Of a stretch of 64,000 bases of DNA, positions 29,990 through 41,829 are shown in pieces (the stretch's first letter is position 1; each line of letters starts with the position of its first letter). Below the pieces are notes generated by a model that did no database searches, was not told the DNA's origin, and saw only the letters and a list, made by a program, of their open reading frames with translations. Source of the DNA: Coptis chinensis (lineage: Eukaryota > Streptophyta > Magnoliopsida > Ranunculales > Ranunculaceae). Made by a program: the position numbers and the translations under genes. Where the stretch lies: assembly GCA_015680905.1 (NCBI GenBank), contig CM027378.1, forward strand, positions 108,273,501 to 108,337,500, written 5' to 3'.

Positions 29990-32900
29990 TTTAGGGTTAT
30001 TAGTTCAATGCATTTGCATCAAGTTTCTGATTTTCCATTAATTATTCTTTGAGGTTAGTTTAATGTAGTACGTTGCATCTAGTTTCCAAATTCTCATTAA
30101 TTATTCTTTGAGGTTAGTTCAATGCAGTTGCATCAAGTTTCCGATTTCCCGTTAATTATTATTTGAGGTTAGTTCAGTGCAATTTCATCCAGTTTATGAT
30201 TTCCCGTTAGTTATTCATTAAGGTTAATTTAGTACAGTTGTATCCAGTTTTCGATGTTTCGTTAATTAGTATTTGAGATTAGTTCATTGCATTTGCATCC
30301 AGGTTCCAATCTCCTATTAATTACTCTTTGAGGTTAGTTCAATACATCTGCATTCAGTTTCTGATTTCCCGTTAATTGTTTTTCTAGGTTAGTTCGATAA
30401 TTTACAATTTCTATACAGTTTGCATACATGTAAGACTCTATTTTTATAAACTCACTTTCGTTTTGGGTTCCTAATTACTCATGTGAGAAGGCTAAAAAAG
30501 CAGACATTTATGCTTTGAGGTCGAAGACGATCACGGTTACATCCGACTCGATTTCCAGCTTAACTATTTTTAGGCTATTTCAATGCATTTGTATCCAATT
30601 TCTGATTTCCCATTAATTAATATCTGATTTTAGTTTAATGCAGTTGCATCCAGTTTTAGTTTTCCGTTAATTATTCTTTGAGGTTAGTTCAATGCAGTTT
30701 ACATCCAATTTTCGATTTTATGTTAATTGTTCTTTGAGGTTAGTTCAATGCATTTGCATCAAGTTTCCGATTTTCCGTTAATTATTTTTAAAGTTAGTTC
30801 AATGTAGTTACATCAAATTTATAATTTCCCATTAATTATTCATTTAGATTAGTTCAAATAAGACGGTTTCATCCATTTTTCAATGTTTCATTAATTAGTC
30901 TTTGAGATTAGTTCATTGCATTTGAATTTAGTTTCCGATTTCCGTTAATAACTCTTTAAGGTTAGTTCAATGCATTTGCATTTAGTTTCGATTATTTATG
31001 CTTTGAGGTTAGTTCGATGCAATTATATCCGGTTTCTGATTTCCCGTTAATTATTCTTTGAGATTATTTCAATGTATTTGCATTTAGTTTCGATTTCCCA
31101 CCAATTATTCTATGAGGTTAGTTCAATGCGGTTTGCATTCGGTTTTTATTTTCTCAAGCATTATTTTTTTTGTTTAATTCAATGCATTTGAATTGCATCC
31201 AGTTTCCGGTTTCCCATTAATTATTATATGAGGTTTGTTTGATGTATTTGCATACCATTTTTGATTTCCCGTTAATTATTTTTAAGGGATTTGCATCCAA
31301 TTTCTAATTTCCCGTTATCTCTTATCTGACGTCAGTTTAATGCAATTGCACCCAGTTTCCGATTTCTAGTTAATTACTTTTTGAGTTTAGTTTATTGCAT
31401 TTGCATAAAGTTTCCGATTTCCCGTTAATCACTTTTTGAGCTCTATTATGTATTTGAATCCAGTTTCCGATTTTCTTTTAATTATTCAATGTGGTGTGTA
31501 ATACCAACTTCTACTGATTCATATGTAGTGTCTTTGCAAACATGACATAAAAAGTAAATTATGTTTGATTTACTATGTGGGATCATCGAAGATTATCCAG
31601 TTCCCGATTTCCCATTAATTATTATTTAAATTATGCATGACTCACTATGTGAAATATTCAAAGATTATTTATGAACGGGTGTTCTCACTATGTGGAATAT
31701 TCAAAAATTATCTATGAATGGGTGTTGTTATATTAATTATTCTGAAAAATATTTGCAAATATGCATAACTATTATATATTTATATTATATTAATCACTCA
31801 ATCAAATTTCTTATAACATTAAAACCTCACTCTCCATTAAAAAAAATAACTCACATTTGATAAAACCCTTCAACTTTATTTTGTTGTTTAATAATAGAAG
31901 TTTAATTGAAGTTTTGTGAGATTGCCTAATAAGGTGAAGTTCATATATATTGAAGCTACTTGAATAGCAAGGAGTTTCCAATCATACGGAAAGAGATAAG
32001 ATAAACACCATTTTAAATGCAAAACTATACTTATCGAGATAATACCACAATATAACCCAACTATGTTTTGAGGTTAGTTCAATGCATTTGCATTTAGTTT
32101 CTGATTTTTCGTTATTTATATTTTGAGGTTAGTTCAATGCAGTTGCATCCAATTTTCAATTCCCGTTATTTATTTTTTGAGATCAGTTCAATGTAGTTGC
32201 ATCCAGTTTCTGATTTCTTATTAATTATTCTTTTTTATTAGTTCAATACATTTGCATCCAATTTCCAATTTCCTGTTAATTGTTATTTGAGGTCAGTTCA
32301 ATGCATTTGCATCCAGTTTCTGATTTCTCATTAATTATTTCGTGAGATTAGTTTAATGCATTTTCATCCAGTTTCTGATTTCTCGCTTATTATTTGATAA
32401 AATTGCATTTGCATCTAGTTTCCGATTTCCCGTTAATTATTGTTTGAGGTTAGTTCAATGAATTTGCATCCAGTTTTCGATTTCCCGTTAATTATTTCTT
32501 GAGGTTAGTTCAATGCATTTGCATCCAGTTTATTTTTTTGAGATTAGTTGGTCTGCTTGCATCCGGTTTTCGATTTCCGTTAATTAATTTTTAAGATTAG
32601 TTCCACGCATTTGTATCATGTTTCTAATTTATAATTAATTTTTCTTTGAGGTTAGTTCAATGCATTTGCATCCAGTTTCCGATTTCCCGTTAATTTAATC
32701 TTTGAGGGTTAGCTCAATGCATTTACATCCAGCTTCGATTTTTTCGACAATTATTTTTTTTTATGTTAGTTTGATGTATTTGTATCAAAGTTTTGATTTT
32801 CCGTTAATTATTCTTTGAGGTTAGTTTAATGCAGTTGTATCCATATTCTAATTTTCTATATATTACTTTTTAAGATTAGTTTAATACTTGCATTTGCATC

Positions 32901-33010
32901 CAGTTTCCGATTTTCTGTTAAATATTATTTGAGGTTATAGTTTGATGCATTTGCATCCAGTTTTCGGTTCCCCATTAATTGTTTTTTTACGTTAGTTTCA
33001 TTCAGTATTA
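29990..33010. repeat. Degenerate ~55-bp minisatellite inside the Helitron
   Basis: The unit reads roughly GAGGTTAGTTCAATGCATTTG then CATCCAGTTTCCGATTTCCC then GTTAATTATTCTTT, repeated dozens of times with many substitutions and small indels. Gaps without the unit lie at about 30420-30560 and 31490-32050. A larger duplication overlies this: the stretch GAAGTTTGATTGAAGTTTTG..CTTATCGAGATA occurs at ~29815-29960 and ~31900-32040, each time leading into an array. So a block of leader plus minisatellite was itself duplicated. Confidence 0.9.
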
Positions 33011-34327
33011 TATATTTTTTAAAATATTTGTCATTATTGCTTTGCCGTTATTTTTTTTTTTAAATTTTCTATTATATATTTTGTGATGTTATTTTTTGTA
33101 TAATTGTTTTTAAGTATGTTTTGAGGCCGTGTTAAGGATATATTCAAAATAAATCGGTGCTTTATTAAAATTGTATGATTTGTAATAGGAAATTAGTTTC
33201 TACAAATCACATATTTTTAGCAATTTTTTTATATGATCAAATATATAAGAATTGGAACACTAAAAATGTTTGATTCGTAACCTTTTATAAATCACCTATT
33301 TTTTTAGCAATTTTGTTTATCTTATCAAATATATAAGAAGTGGAAATACACTCCAACTCTTCAAATATAAGAATTAGAAATACACTAAAACTCTCCAAAG
33401 AGGTTCTATGTACGTGAAATTGTAGGCTATTAGAAAAGATTATCTTTCATATTAGAGTTTCACATAAGAGAGAAAAAAAAACTAACTCTCATATTAGAGT
33501 GCCACATAGGAGAGAGAAAATCTTCTATTAGAGGTCTCTGCTTTAGTATATAGATAGTAGATGCCTGGAAGTTTGGTTGATAGAAAACAGTGCGTCAAAA
33601 ATCAATTTTTGCGCACTGTGTTCAAGTCCAGTTTTAAAATAGTTAGGTTGAGAGTTAGTATTTTTATAAAACATAAAAGAGTAAGATCTGGAAGTCTTCT
33701 TTCTATTCCAATTGGCCTCATCGTATTCGAAGTACCGTGGAATTAATTATGACGTTTGGAAGTTTGACTGGCAGAAAACAGTGCGTCAGAAATCAGTTTC
33801 TTCGCACTGTGTTCGAGCCTAGTTTTGGCACATTTAGAATGAGATTGGATATTTTTGTAAAACATAAGAAAGTAATTTATGTGTGTCATATTTTCAACAC
33901 AAAAAGCCTCGATGCATTTGGATACCTTTGGAAAGAGTTGTGCCATTCGGAAGATAGTCCGTCAGAAATCTAGTTTGCTGAATATTAGGATTTTTACCGT
34001 TTTCGACCTAAGTTTTCTTCTAGATGGGCTGAGGTTGGGACTTCGAGTTCTACATGAAAAAGCATATCTACAATACCTTAGTTTATAAATAATTAAGTTA
34101 CATGTCATTTGGATGAATGTAGGAAAAACTATAGCATTGACTATGTGGCTGATAAGGTTCAATCAGGAATAACGTATTAGTTAAATGTCTTGTGAATACA
34201 TTTTAAACAACCACAATCACGTACAACATTAAGTACTAACATTGTACACATATAGTTATCACAATAACTAATAACTAATATATAATATATAATATAGTAT
34301 AGTGTAGTGGCTGCACTTTTGCTCAAA

Positions 34328-34378
34328 GCTGCCTACGTATCCAAATCTTTCAAGATTGGAATCAAGCCTTCGTAGTTC
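34328..34378. repeat. Imperfect hairpin in the foldback loop
   Basis: GCCTACG and CGTAG frame an inner palindrome AATCTTTCAAGATT. The stretch CTGCCTACGTATCC..GGAATCAAGCC..CGTAGTTC resembles a short motif that recurs in plant intergenic DNA; that recollection is unverified. Confidence 0.4.
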
Positions 34379-36481
34379 TTATCAGCCACATAGTCAATGC
34401 TATAGTTTTTCCTACATTCATCCAAATGATATGTAACTTAATTATTTATAAACTAAGGTATGTAGATATACTTTTTCATGTAGAACTCAAAGTCCCAACC
34501 TCAGCCCATCTAGAAGAAAACTTAGGTCGAAAACGGTAAAAATTCTAATATTCAGCAAACTAGATTTCTAACGGACTATCTTCCGAATGACACAACTCTT
34601 TCCACAGGTATCCAAACGCATCGAGGCTTTTTGTGTTGAAAATTTGACACACAGAACTTACTTTCTTATGTTTTACAAAAATACCCAATCTCATTCTAAA
34701 TGTGCTAAAACTATGCTCGAACACAATGCGAAGAAACTGATTTCTGACACACTGTTTTCTACCAGTCAAACTTCCAAACGTCATAATTAATTCCACAGGA
34801 CTTCAAATGCGATGAGGCAAATTGGAATAGAAAGCAGACTTCCAGATCTTACTCTTTTATGTTTTATAAAAATACTAACTCTCAACCTAATTATTTTAAA
34901 ACTGGACTTGAACACAGTGCGCAGAAACTGATTTCTGATGCACTGTTTTCTGTCAACCAAACTTCCAGGCATTATATCTACCACCACAAACCTCGGAATA
35001 TGACGAGGCCAATTGAGTTAGAAAGAAGACTTATAAAACTCACCTTTTAATGTTTTACAAAAACTCTAACTCTCCTCCCTAGCTTTATGCAATTTGTGAT
35101 CAAACCCTATGCAGAAAACTATTTTCTGACGAATAGAATTTCTGACGCATAGAATTTTCAAGGTCATATATTTTCCGGCACTCATCCAAATTAAGTGAGG
35201 CTCACTGCGTCGGATAAACGACTCTCTAAGGTTTCATTAGGTTTTGGTTTCCCACAAATCTACAAAATATAGTGTCCTATACACTTCCTACAATGCAACA
35301 TATTCATAATATGTGCACAAACAGTTATCATATATTGAAGTCAGTTTTCATAATCTTAAACATGAGTATGAACTCAAGTCAAAGTATGAGGTTGTACCTC
35401 TGTAAGTCTAGACTCTAATGGTTTTGGAATCAACACAAAAGAGTAAATATTTTATTTTATATGATTGTATTACTGCAGACTGCTTTCGCTTTCAGTTTCC
35501 AGCATCGACTTCAACTTATATTTCAGTATGCAAAACGACTAGATATGAAATTTTACAAAACACGAAAGTTGTAGATATGCGTGTCTACAGTAGATAGGCA
35601 TTGGATTCATATCAAAAAGATCAAAAACGATTTTCTATGCTTAAATTACTAAGAATAGTTCTGAAATTCTGAAAATCAAAACCTTATAACATGAATCCAA
35701 TGACTTCACATCATTCAAAACAGTTGCAGGCATATATAATACTACCAATCAATCAATAAACACATGGTTTACTCACTACCATATACAAGTACTCTGAACA
35801 CAACAACACCTATATATCAAAGCTAAATTTTTTGTGCCAGTAACTCAATATATCGAAAGTCTCTGATTAAACAAATAATTTCGATCTCAAAGTTCTATAT
35901 TATTATAGAGAATTAAATACACAACTAATATAAACCATAGTAATAAATCAATTATATGAAAATAAGGTTTAGACTACTCACCCGAAATTGAATTTGCAAA
36001 AGAATACCCATATATGCTTCCTTTTCTCCAATTCATTTTCTTTTTATTCCCCTTCTTTTTATTTCTTTCAATCAAAAAATTCTTTTTAATGGAGGTTAGG
36101 GTTTTGTTTTTGAATAATGAGATTTTTACAGAGAAAATTCGCAGGTATTGTTTATTCAATGTTTTAAGTATGTTTAAATTAACTTATGGGCCTCAAATGG
36201 GTCTAAAAACACCTCAGGTCCATACCTATATCAATGGGTACATTTTAACAATGTTTTCAAGCCCAAAAATGATTCTAAATACCCACACAAGTTCTAACAA
36301 ACAATTAAGTAAAAACCATTTTGAAAAATCAACAACAACCAAACAAATTCTAAAACAAGTTAGACTTCATAATATAATAATTATTTTCAATTCAAATAAT
36401 GTAATCTATGTTGTTTAAAAATTGGGATTGTTATAATCCTCCTAAAATTTCGTAAGGAGCTCTCATCCTCCAGAGAAACCC

Positions 36482-36489
36482 TATTTATA
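36482..36489 (-). promoter_or_regulatory. Orphaned TATA box of the F-box pseudogene
   Basis: On the minus strand TATAAATA is followed about 40 bp later by the foldback element, whose other side abuts the F-box ATG. Removing the element would put the TATA box about 60 bp before the ATG, a normal plant spacing. No other gene starts here on this strand. Confidence 0.6.
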
Positions 36490-37266
36490 TTGGCTAAATC
36501 TATGGTGCGCAGGTCGTATGGTATGCTATCAAATCTGGGCCACTCATACCAAGGGGTGCGTGTGTATTGCATGGCAAAAATACTAATCCAAAGGCCCACA
36601 TTACCTGCGCACCATACATCTCGCGCACTGAATACATGCTCATTTATATTTAGTAGAGGTTTTGTTGGTAACCAAACTTTTGGACTTTTAGGATTTCCTT
36701 TGGAGAAAGAATTAGAATTGAATGAGTACGGTCAAATCTGGCAATTCTAAAGGACTTGAATGACCAAATTAGCAAGATGGAAAATTACTAATCTAAACAC
36801 GTCTAAACTACTTGATTGGCGAAACAGAATGTATCCCAAACTCTGAACTCAACCAGAAGATATAATCTTTCTGAAGTTCACAACTCTGAAGGACCATTGA
36901 TGATTAGAGAAAAATACCCTGAACTATCCAGAGGTCGAATTCATGAAAATTCACGAATTTGGATATCCGAAAAAAATTGGTCTGGCATTTCCATAGACAC
37001 AAACATCAAAAAATCTGTTGAGGGCTGTTATAGTGTTATTCTGTCAATTGTTAATCTCTGGGAAATAAATAAGTACGAAGAAAGAATTGAGAGGTAGTGG
37101 TTATAGTATAATTCGTAACTTCTGTACATGCTAAACCGAGGACTTTTCATTATCAACAAATATGTGTCCATTGGGAATCTTTAAAATGCAGACGCCAATC
37201 AAAACGTTGATGAGTATACAAATGTGTGACAGATTCTCATTTGAGCAACTGAATATGGAAGAATAT

Positions 37267-38154
37267 CTAATGGGTGAAGACATTGAGGATAGCGACTCGG
37301 ATGTGGATTAATTGCTTAAAGAGGCCCTCTAGTCCAGTCTCAAGATCTTTAACCCTGGTTTCCAATGCTTCCAGTCCTTTCTGTGCATTTTGAATAGAGT
37401 CTGTGTCGCCACTTTTGCTTGTAATGTGCTTGGGAGAGGGAGCGTAAGGCCGCATCCTAGGCACACTCTAGTTCACCAATATCCTTATGTGTACCCTCAC
37501 ATGCTACTTGCCCATTGTGGATTAACTTGGAAATCAAAGACCATTTTGTGGATTTTGGCTTTGGGGAGGATATCAAAGACAAGCGGGACTTGAAGAAGGA
37601 AATTGAGAGTTCCATTGCTTCTCTTAGCACTCTAATCACCAGCTCTAGATGGTGATCTTGAATATTTAACACTGGTACACTTAGGTTACTCGTTCTCTTA
37701 AGGCCTAGAAGGCTCTTATTGATCGATGTTCTTGTTTAGCTTTTTGTAAAGCATACATAAGAATTTAGTTTTTCTTCCTTGACCATCTTACCACCTCTTC
37801 TACGAAGAGAGGTTTTAAGGTCTTCTGCTTAATCTTTCATCTGCGACCAGAAATCCTTTGTGGTGCTACACACATCCAATTGTCTTACGGACTCATTGAG
37901 CACATCTTCTATCCATTTTTCACAGAAATGGCCTGAGATACTTCGCTGGGTAAGTGGCAATTGAAGAAGATCCCCTACACAATTGTACAACACTAGAAGA
38001 CCACTCAAACGCCGCATCCATTGTTTCTGCATTTATTGTTGCGGGTAACTCTGAAGTTTTTAGCTTGTTCAAAACTTCTTCAATCTCGAGTGTTGGTGTG
38101 GGATCTGGTGGGCATACTAATGGAGCGAACATGGCAATGAGTTTCAGGGAATAG
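37267..38154 (-). pseudogene. DUF241 (BPS1-like) gene, frameshifted
   Basis: Four pieces in different frames line up along the intact DUF241 protein at 39236-40156. They are MFAPLVCPPDPTP..EEVLNKLKT (38132), LVLYNCVGDLLQLPLTQ and EKWIEDVLNESVRQLDVCS (38032), LELVIRVLREAMELSISFF (37672), and GLEALETRVKDLETGLEGLF with a C-terminal LIHIRVAILNVFTH (37464). At least three frameshifts are needed to join them. The upstream flank (38350-38760) is shared with the relic at 24396-25080. Confidence 0.8.
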
Positions 38155-39235
38155 AGAAGAGAGAGCCATTTTTTTACAAAAGCTAGGAGAAAGGATTGGA
38201 GGTAAGTGTTCTAAAAACTGTTTGATCGTTGTACTTACATAGCACATAGCACTACGTGAAAAAAAAGAGAGATTAGATGAGACAGGAAGAAATTTTTCTG
38301 CATATTAAATTGACTAGAATTGCTGTCAACATGGTTCTGACTTATTGTCTTCTGATCTTGTCACACTATCTGCTAGCACACCCGTTCCATTGTTTCTTAC
38401 TTTCTTTTAAATTTCAATGATTGTGATTCTGCATCGTTATTTAATGTAGTTAAGATACCATGGATGGGGGTTTCTGCCTTATTGTCTCCCCAACACACCA
38501 CCGCCCCTGCCACCTTCCATTCTTATGTGATTTGATGGGAATTGTGTTCTCTTGCAAAATTTAAATGAGAACGTGGCCTTCCAAGTCATCTCAATCATAT
38601 TTCCGTGCAATATTGACCTCCAAAACTGCAAAAATGAGTATTTATATCGAACTATATCTTATAATACCGAGCAATTGAAACGAGTTAATCGTCATTTAAT
38701 TAATCCCCTGAGGTTCATGTGGGTGCGCTCACTTGTTGATCCACGGTACTCGATTGAGAAAAAAAAAATCTCTACCAGCATAAGCAACCATGAGCTTCAT
38801 GTGGGTGGCTATAAGTGATGCATGTATGCTATGTGTCTAGAAACATTAAACTTAGACATGTTCTCTTGTGTATCTTCACTCTCTACGACTCTACCAGCAT
38901 ATGCAATGCGAGAAACAAAAAAAAAAGACCCAAAAAAAACTACAGATAATCATATTCTAGTTGTCTTGAAATAACCTACTTATTCTGCACCAAGCCACCA
39001 AGTGCGTCAGACCACCTAAGCGACTTAGCGCCACAGTTCAAATACGGGCATATTACCATCATATGAAGATAATAACTCTGGTAATTTACGAATTCAGAAT
39101 TTTAATTCTCAACACTGTGTTATACATTCAGTTCATGTACATTTACGGATTTTGGTGAGTTATATCCAATTAGCAGATCCTATAAAATGTGGATGCCAAG
39201 GATTTGTCCAAGAGGTGGAATGGTTGATGAGATGA

Positions 39236-40156
39236 CTAGTGATTGAGGCCGTTAAGCAGTGAGACTCTTGTTTGGATTAGGCGCCGGTACAAGCACTCCA
39301 ATCCATCCTCAAGTCCTTCAATGCTTAGTTCCAAGGTCTTTAATCGTTTCTGTGCTATTTGCACCTTCTCCACCTCTGCGGCTGAGCTTGAGTTCTGTCC
39401 ACAGAGTGCATGGACTCCAATATCGACACTCTCCACCTCATTTACATTTTCCTGCTCTCTCCGAGATACTACTGGTTTTTTCTTCATCACCTTTGACACC
39501 AATGACCAACCAACCAGCTTCCTCTTTGGCTCTGTGACAGACAAAAATGAAAGGAGGTTCTGAAAGATGGAGATTGTGACAGTGCTTACTTCCCTTAGAA
39601 CTCTAACCACTATTGCTAGGTGGTGGTTTTGCTCCAAGATACTAGATCCATTATTTTCATTCAGCTTCTTCAGTACTGCAAGGCCTTTGGTGATGTCCTT
39701 CTTCATTTTTTTCCTCAAGCATATATACGCACTGCTCTGTTTTTCCATGCTCGACTCTTCACCCCTTTTTCTACGCAGAGCTGACTGAAGATCTTGTATT
39801 CCTCCCTTCATTGTCAGCAACATGTCCCTTGCTGTGCCACATACGTCTAATAGGCTGACTGACTCGTCCAAGGCTTCTTCCACCGACTTCTCATGTTGAT
39901 GATGGACAAGTACTTGCTGGGTGAGTGGCAAGTGGATAAAATCCTCGACGCACTTGTACAACTCCGCAAGGCCAACCAAGGCCATTTGAATTGTGTTGGC
40001 AATCGAAGCTGAAATAGCTGTTGTTGATGATATCTCCCAAGTCTTGGTTCTGTTCAAGTACTCTTCTATTTTTAGTGCAATGGGATGTGATCTAGTGGGC
40101 AAGCTAACTGACCGAACACAGTAACGGTTATTGGGCACTGCCAAAGAGCCAGCCAT
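39236..40156 (-). CDS. DUF241 (BPS1-like) protein, single exon
   Basis: An intact intronless frame of 306 residues, the usual form and size for this plant-specific family. It starts MAGSLAVPNNRYCVRSVSLP followed by TRSHPIALKIEEYLN, the conserved N-terminal RSxSLPxRxHP pattern. The middle has LAELYKCVEDFIHLPLTQQ and SLLDVCGTARDMLLTMKGGI, then LRREVS-like helices. It ends with a predicted coiled coil (LKTLELSIEGLEDGLECLYR) and the typical LIQTRVSLLNGLNH. No signal peptide or clear membrane span is seen. The biochemical role of DUF241 proteins is unknown; BPS1 itself suppresses a root-derived mobile signal. It is the only intact member of the four copies in this window. Confidence 0.9.
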   Translation of the reverse strand: MAGSLAVPNNRYCVRSVSLPTRSHPIALKIEEYLNRTKTWEISSTTAISASIANTIQMALVGLAELYKCVEDFIHLPLTQQVLVHHQHEKSVEEALDESVSLLDVCGTARDMLLTMKGGIQDLQSALRRKRGEESSMEKQSSAYICLRKKMKKDITKGLAVLKKLNENNGSSILEQNHHLAIVVRVLREVSTVTISIFQNLLSFLSVTEPKRKLVGWSLVSKVMKKKPVVSRREQENVNEVESVDIGVHALCGQNSSSAAEVEKVQIAQKRLKTLELSIEGLEDGLECLYRRLIQTRVSLLNGLNH

Positions 40157-41287
40157 GTTTTCTTCGTTTGCAAAGGAAGGTTCAAAATTGCAAGACAGAA
40201 GTTGAAGCTTGAAGTCTGTAAATTTCTCTCAGTTCATTGATACTTATAACAGGACCAATTCAGAAGATTAAGGTAGACAGAAAATCTTTTGTCTTATCAT
40301 GTCTCTGTGATGTTGATATGGGTCTCCTTACCATTTCTAGGATCTTGTAACATATACTGCCAACAAGTTACAATTGTAGTCATTTTTTTAATTTCAGTAG
40401 ATGGAGATGTTATGGTATCATTTCATTACCTTATCTTTCAACACTAAATAATGATGAAACAAGAGGAAGTCACTGCGTTGCCGCATTGTTATATTCCACC
40501 TTCCAACATTGCACCGCCACTACCATATCTCTCTCAACCAGAATTCTTGTTATGTTTTCTTGACACTAATGGTTGATGGTTTTATAAAGATATCAATCCT
40601 CAAACCAGTTTTTATTTCAATTCTTGTCTCAATTTAAAGAACCACCGTGAGGTATTAGCTAGTTTAAAAATTAATATAACACAGCATTTATCTAGGCTAG
40701 TGCTAGGGGTGACATACCTAGGGGCTAGGGCAGTAGGAGTGATTAGAGCTGCAGAATAACATATATATCTTCTTTATCTAGGCTAATCTATCAAAGTATT
40801 AAACAGTTTTTTTTTTTTGAAATGGTTATGGGGTTAAGGCAGACCCCCACCTGTGTTTATTGAACGTTGAACCTTACAAAGCCTCCCTAAGAGTTAGAAC
40901 ATTAGGGAAGGGTAGAGAAAAAGGGTGTTTTTCACAAAGCCTTACAAAATCAAAATGCAACACGCAACAAACTTGACAAAGATGAGATTTTTGGTATAAA
41001 AACTCACTAAAACTAGACATATCACAATGGGTCCTCGATTGTAATCTTACTTTCGGAGAATGAAGTGATAGTGGTTGGTTCTCTTTTGCATTATTAATTT
41101 ACTATCTCAATTGTTAATCTCTTACTTTTGGTCATTAATTGCTTCACTATCTTTGGATGATCCTTCCAAAATAAAATGATGATGAGATTACTCACTAGCT
41201 TTTCTCAATGAAGTGAGTGCTATCTCATTCTCTTACTTTTTGGTCATTAAACCCTAAGATGAGTCTAATAACAACACACAAGAAACC
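40157..41287. other. Upstream region of the DUF241 gene
   Basis: No gene is seen. The part around 40812-40960 starts with a T run followed by GAAATGG..CAGACCCCCACCTG and could be retroelement debris, but no ends were found. Confidence 0.4.
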
Positions 41288-41617
41288 CTAAAGCACAGTC
41301 CCTAGAGTGTCATCCCAAAACTCTTTAGTGTAGTCCTCAAGATTCCTCATCTTTTTGTTTTTAACTATTGACTTTACCTTTTTCATCATTGCAAGAGTGG
41401 GCTCTATTTCTCCCGAAGAACGCTCTTGTATTCTTTTGCTTCTTTTTGGATTCGCAACACTCCATTCGTTTTGATCCTTAGACTGGGTTGTATACCCTGA
41501 TGTACATTCACTGGTGCTGACAGCAGCAAGGGAATGTGTTGACTGGTGTGCTGGAGAAGTCAAGGAGACATGTGAAGTTGGATGCTTTATGTCTCCTCCG
41601 ATTTGTAACATAAACAA
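41288..41617 (-). CDS. Hypothetical 109-residue frame
   Basis: This frame has more varied composition than its surroundings: a Ser/Thr-rich first half (SLTSPAHQSTHSLAAVSTS) and a basic second half (NPKRSKRIQERSSGEIEP, KKVKSIVKNKKMRNLEDY). It resembles the C-terminal tail of a larger protein, possibly transposon- or host-derived. No family was recognised and no upstream exon was identified, so it may be a fragment or chance. Confidence 0.25.
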   Translation of the reverse strand: MFMLQIGGDIKHPTSHVSLTSPAHQSTHSLAAVSTSECTSGYTTQSKDQNEWSVANPKRSKRIQERSSGEIEPTLAMMKKVKSIVKNKKMRNLEDYTKEFWDDTLGTVL

Positions 41618-41829
41618 TAGACACCATTATTAATCATGCCGAATTGCCAAAATTTATGACAAGCCAATTAACCGCAAAGAAATTGCTGCAATGTAGGCAT
41701 GTGACTAACAGTTTGGCAAACAGGCCCCTGCCAGTTTAAGCCGTAAAATTTTGGTTAAGAAGTCCTTATAGGATCTAAAGACTCATTTTTCCCAAGTAGA
41801 ATTAAATTATGATCTATACGTCACAAGAG

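Larger units (their letters stand above)
28850..33561 (-). mobile_element. Non-autonomous Helitron, 4712 bp
   Basis: Read on the minus strand it starts TCTACTATCTATATACTAAAGC and ends with the hairpin CCCGGGCGTATGCCTGGG, 8 nt, then CTAG. These are the classic Helitron 5' TC, 3' stem-loop and CTRR. It sits exactly between A (28849) and T (33562) with no target duplication. The right arm of the host element keeps the uninterrupted site GATATAATGCCTGG, which proves the borders. No Rep or helicase coding region is visible. The interior is repeats: a threefold ~145-215-bp unit (28930-29515) and a large minisatellite. Confidence 0.93.
27383..36435. mobile_element. Long-armed foldback transposon, interrupted by a Helitron
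   Basis: The two ends are TATAACAACCCCAATTTTTA and its inverted partner with one mismatch; the first ~75 bp match almost perfectly. The left arm is 27383-28849 plus 33562-34156 (2062 bp), the right arm 34378-36435 (2058 bp), and the loop 34157-34377. ATCCT abuts both ends (27378-27382 and 36436-36440), a possible 5-bp target duplication; no longer one is visible. Each arm contains two diverged ~185-bp tandem units with a shared core GGAAGTTTG..AGAAAACAGTGCGTCA, so similar short peptides (SLVDRKQC, SLTGRKQC) can be read from both arms; these are not taken as genes. No transposase is seen. The superfamily is unresolved; a Mutator-like or Foldback-type element is most likely. Confidence 0.85.

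Noticed and set aside
29990-33010. Repeat array resembling a CRISPR layout
   Set aside because: Units are ~55-bp head-to-tail copies with no unique spacers, inside a plant Helitron.
33561-35050. Similar small proteins with SLVDRKQC / SLTGRKQC motifs on both strands
   Set aside because: They arise from the inverted arms and internal tandem units of the foldback element; no start context or codon bias suggests genes.
36014-36418. 134-residue plus-strand frame
   Set aside because: It lies in the right arm of the foldback element, is of low complexity, and its C-terminal part is mirrored in the left arm.
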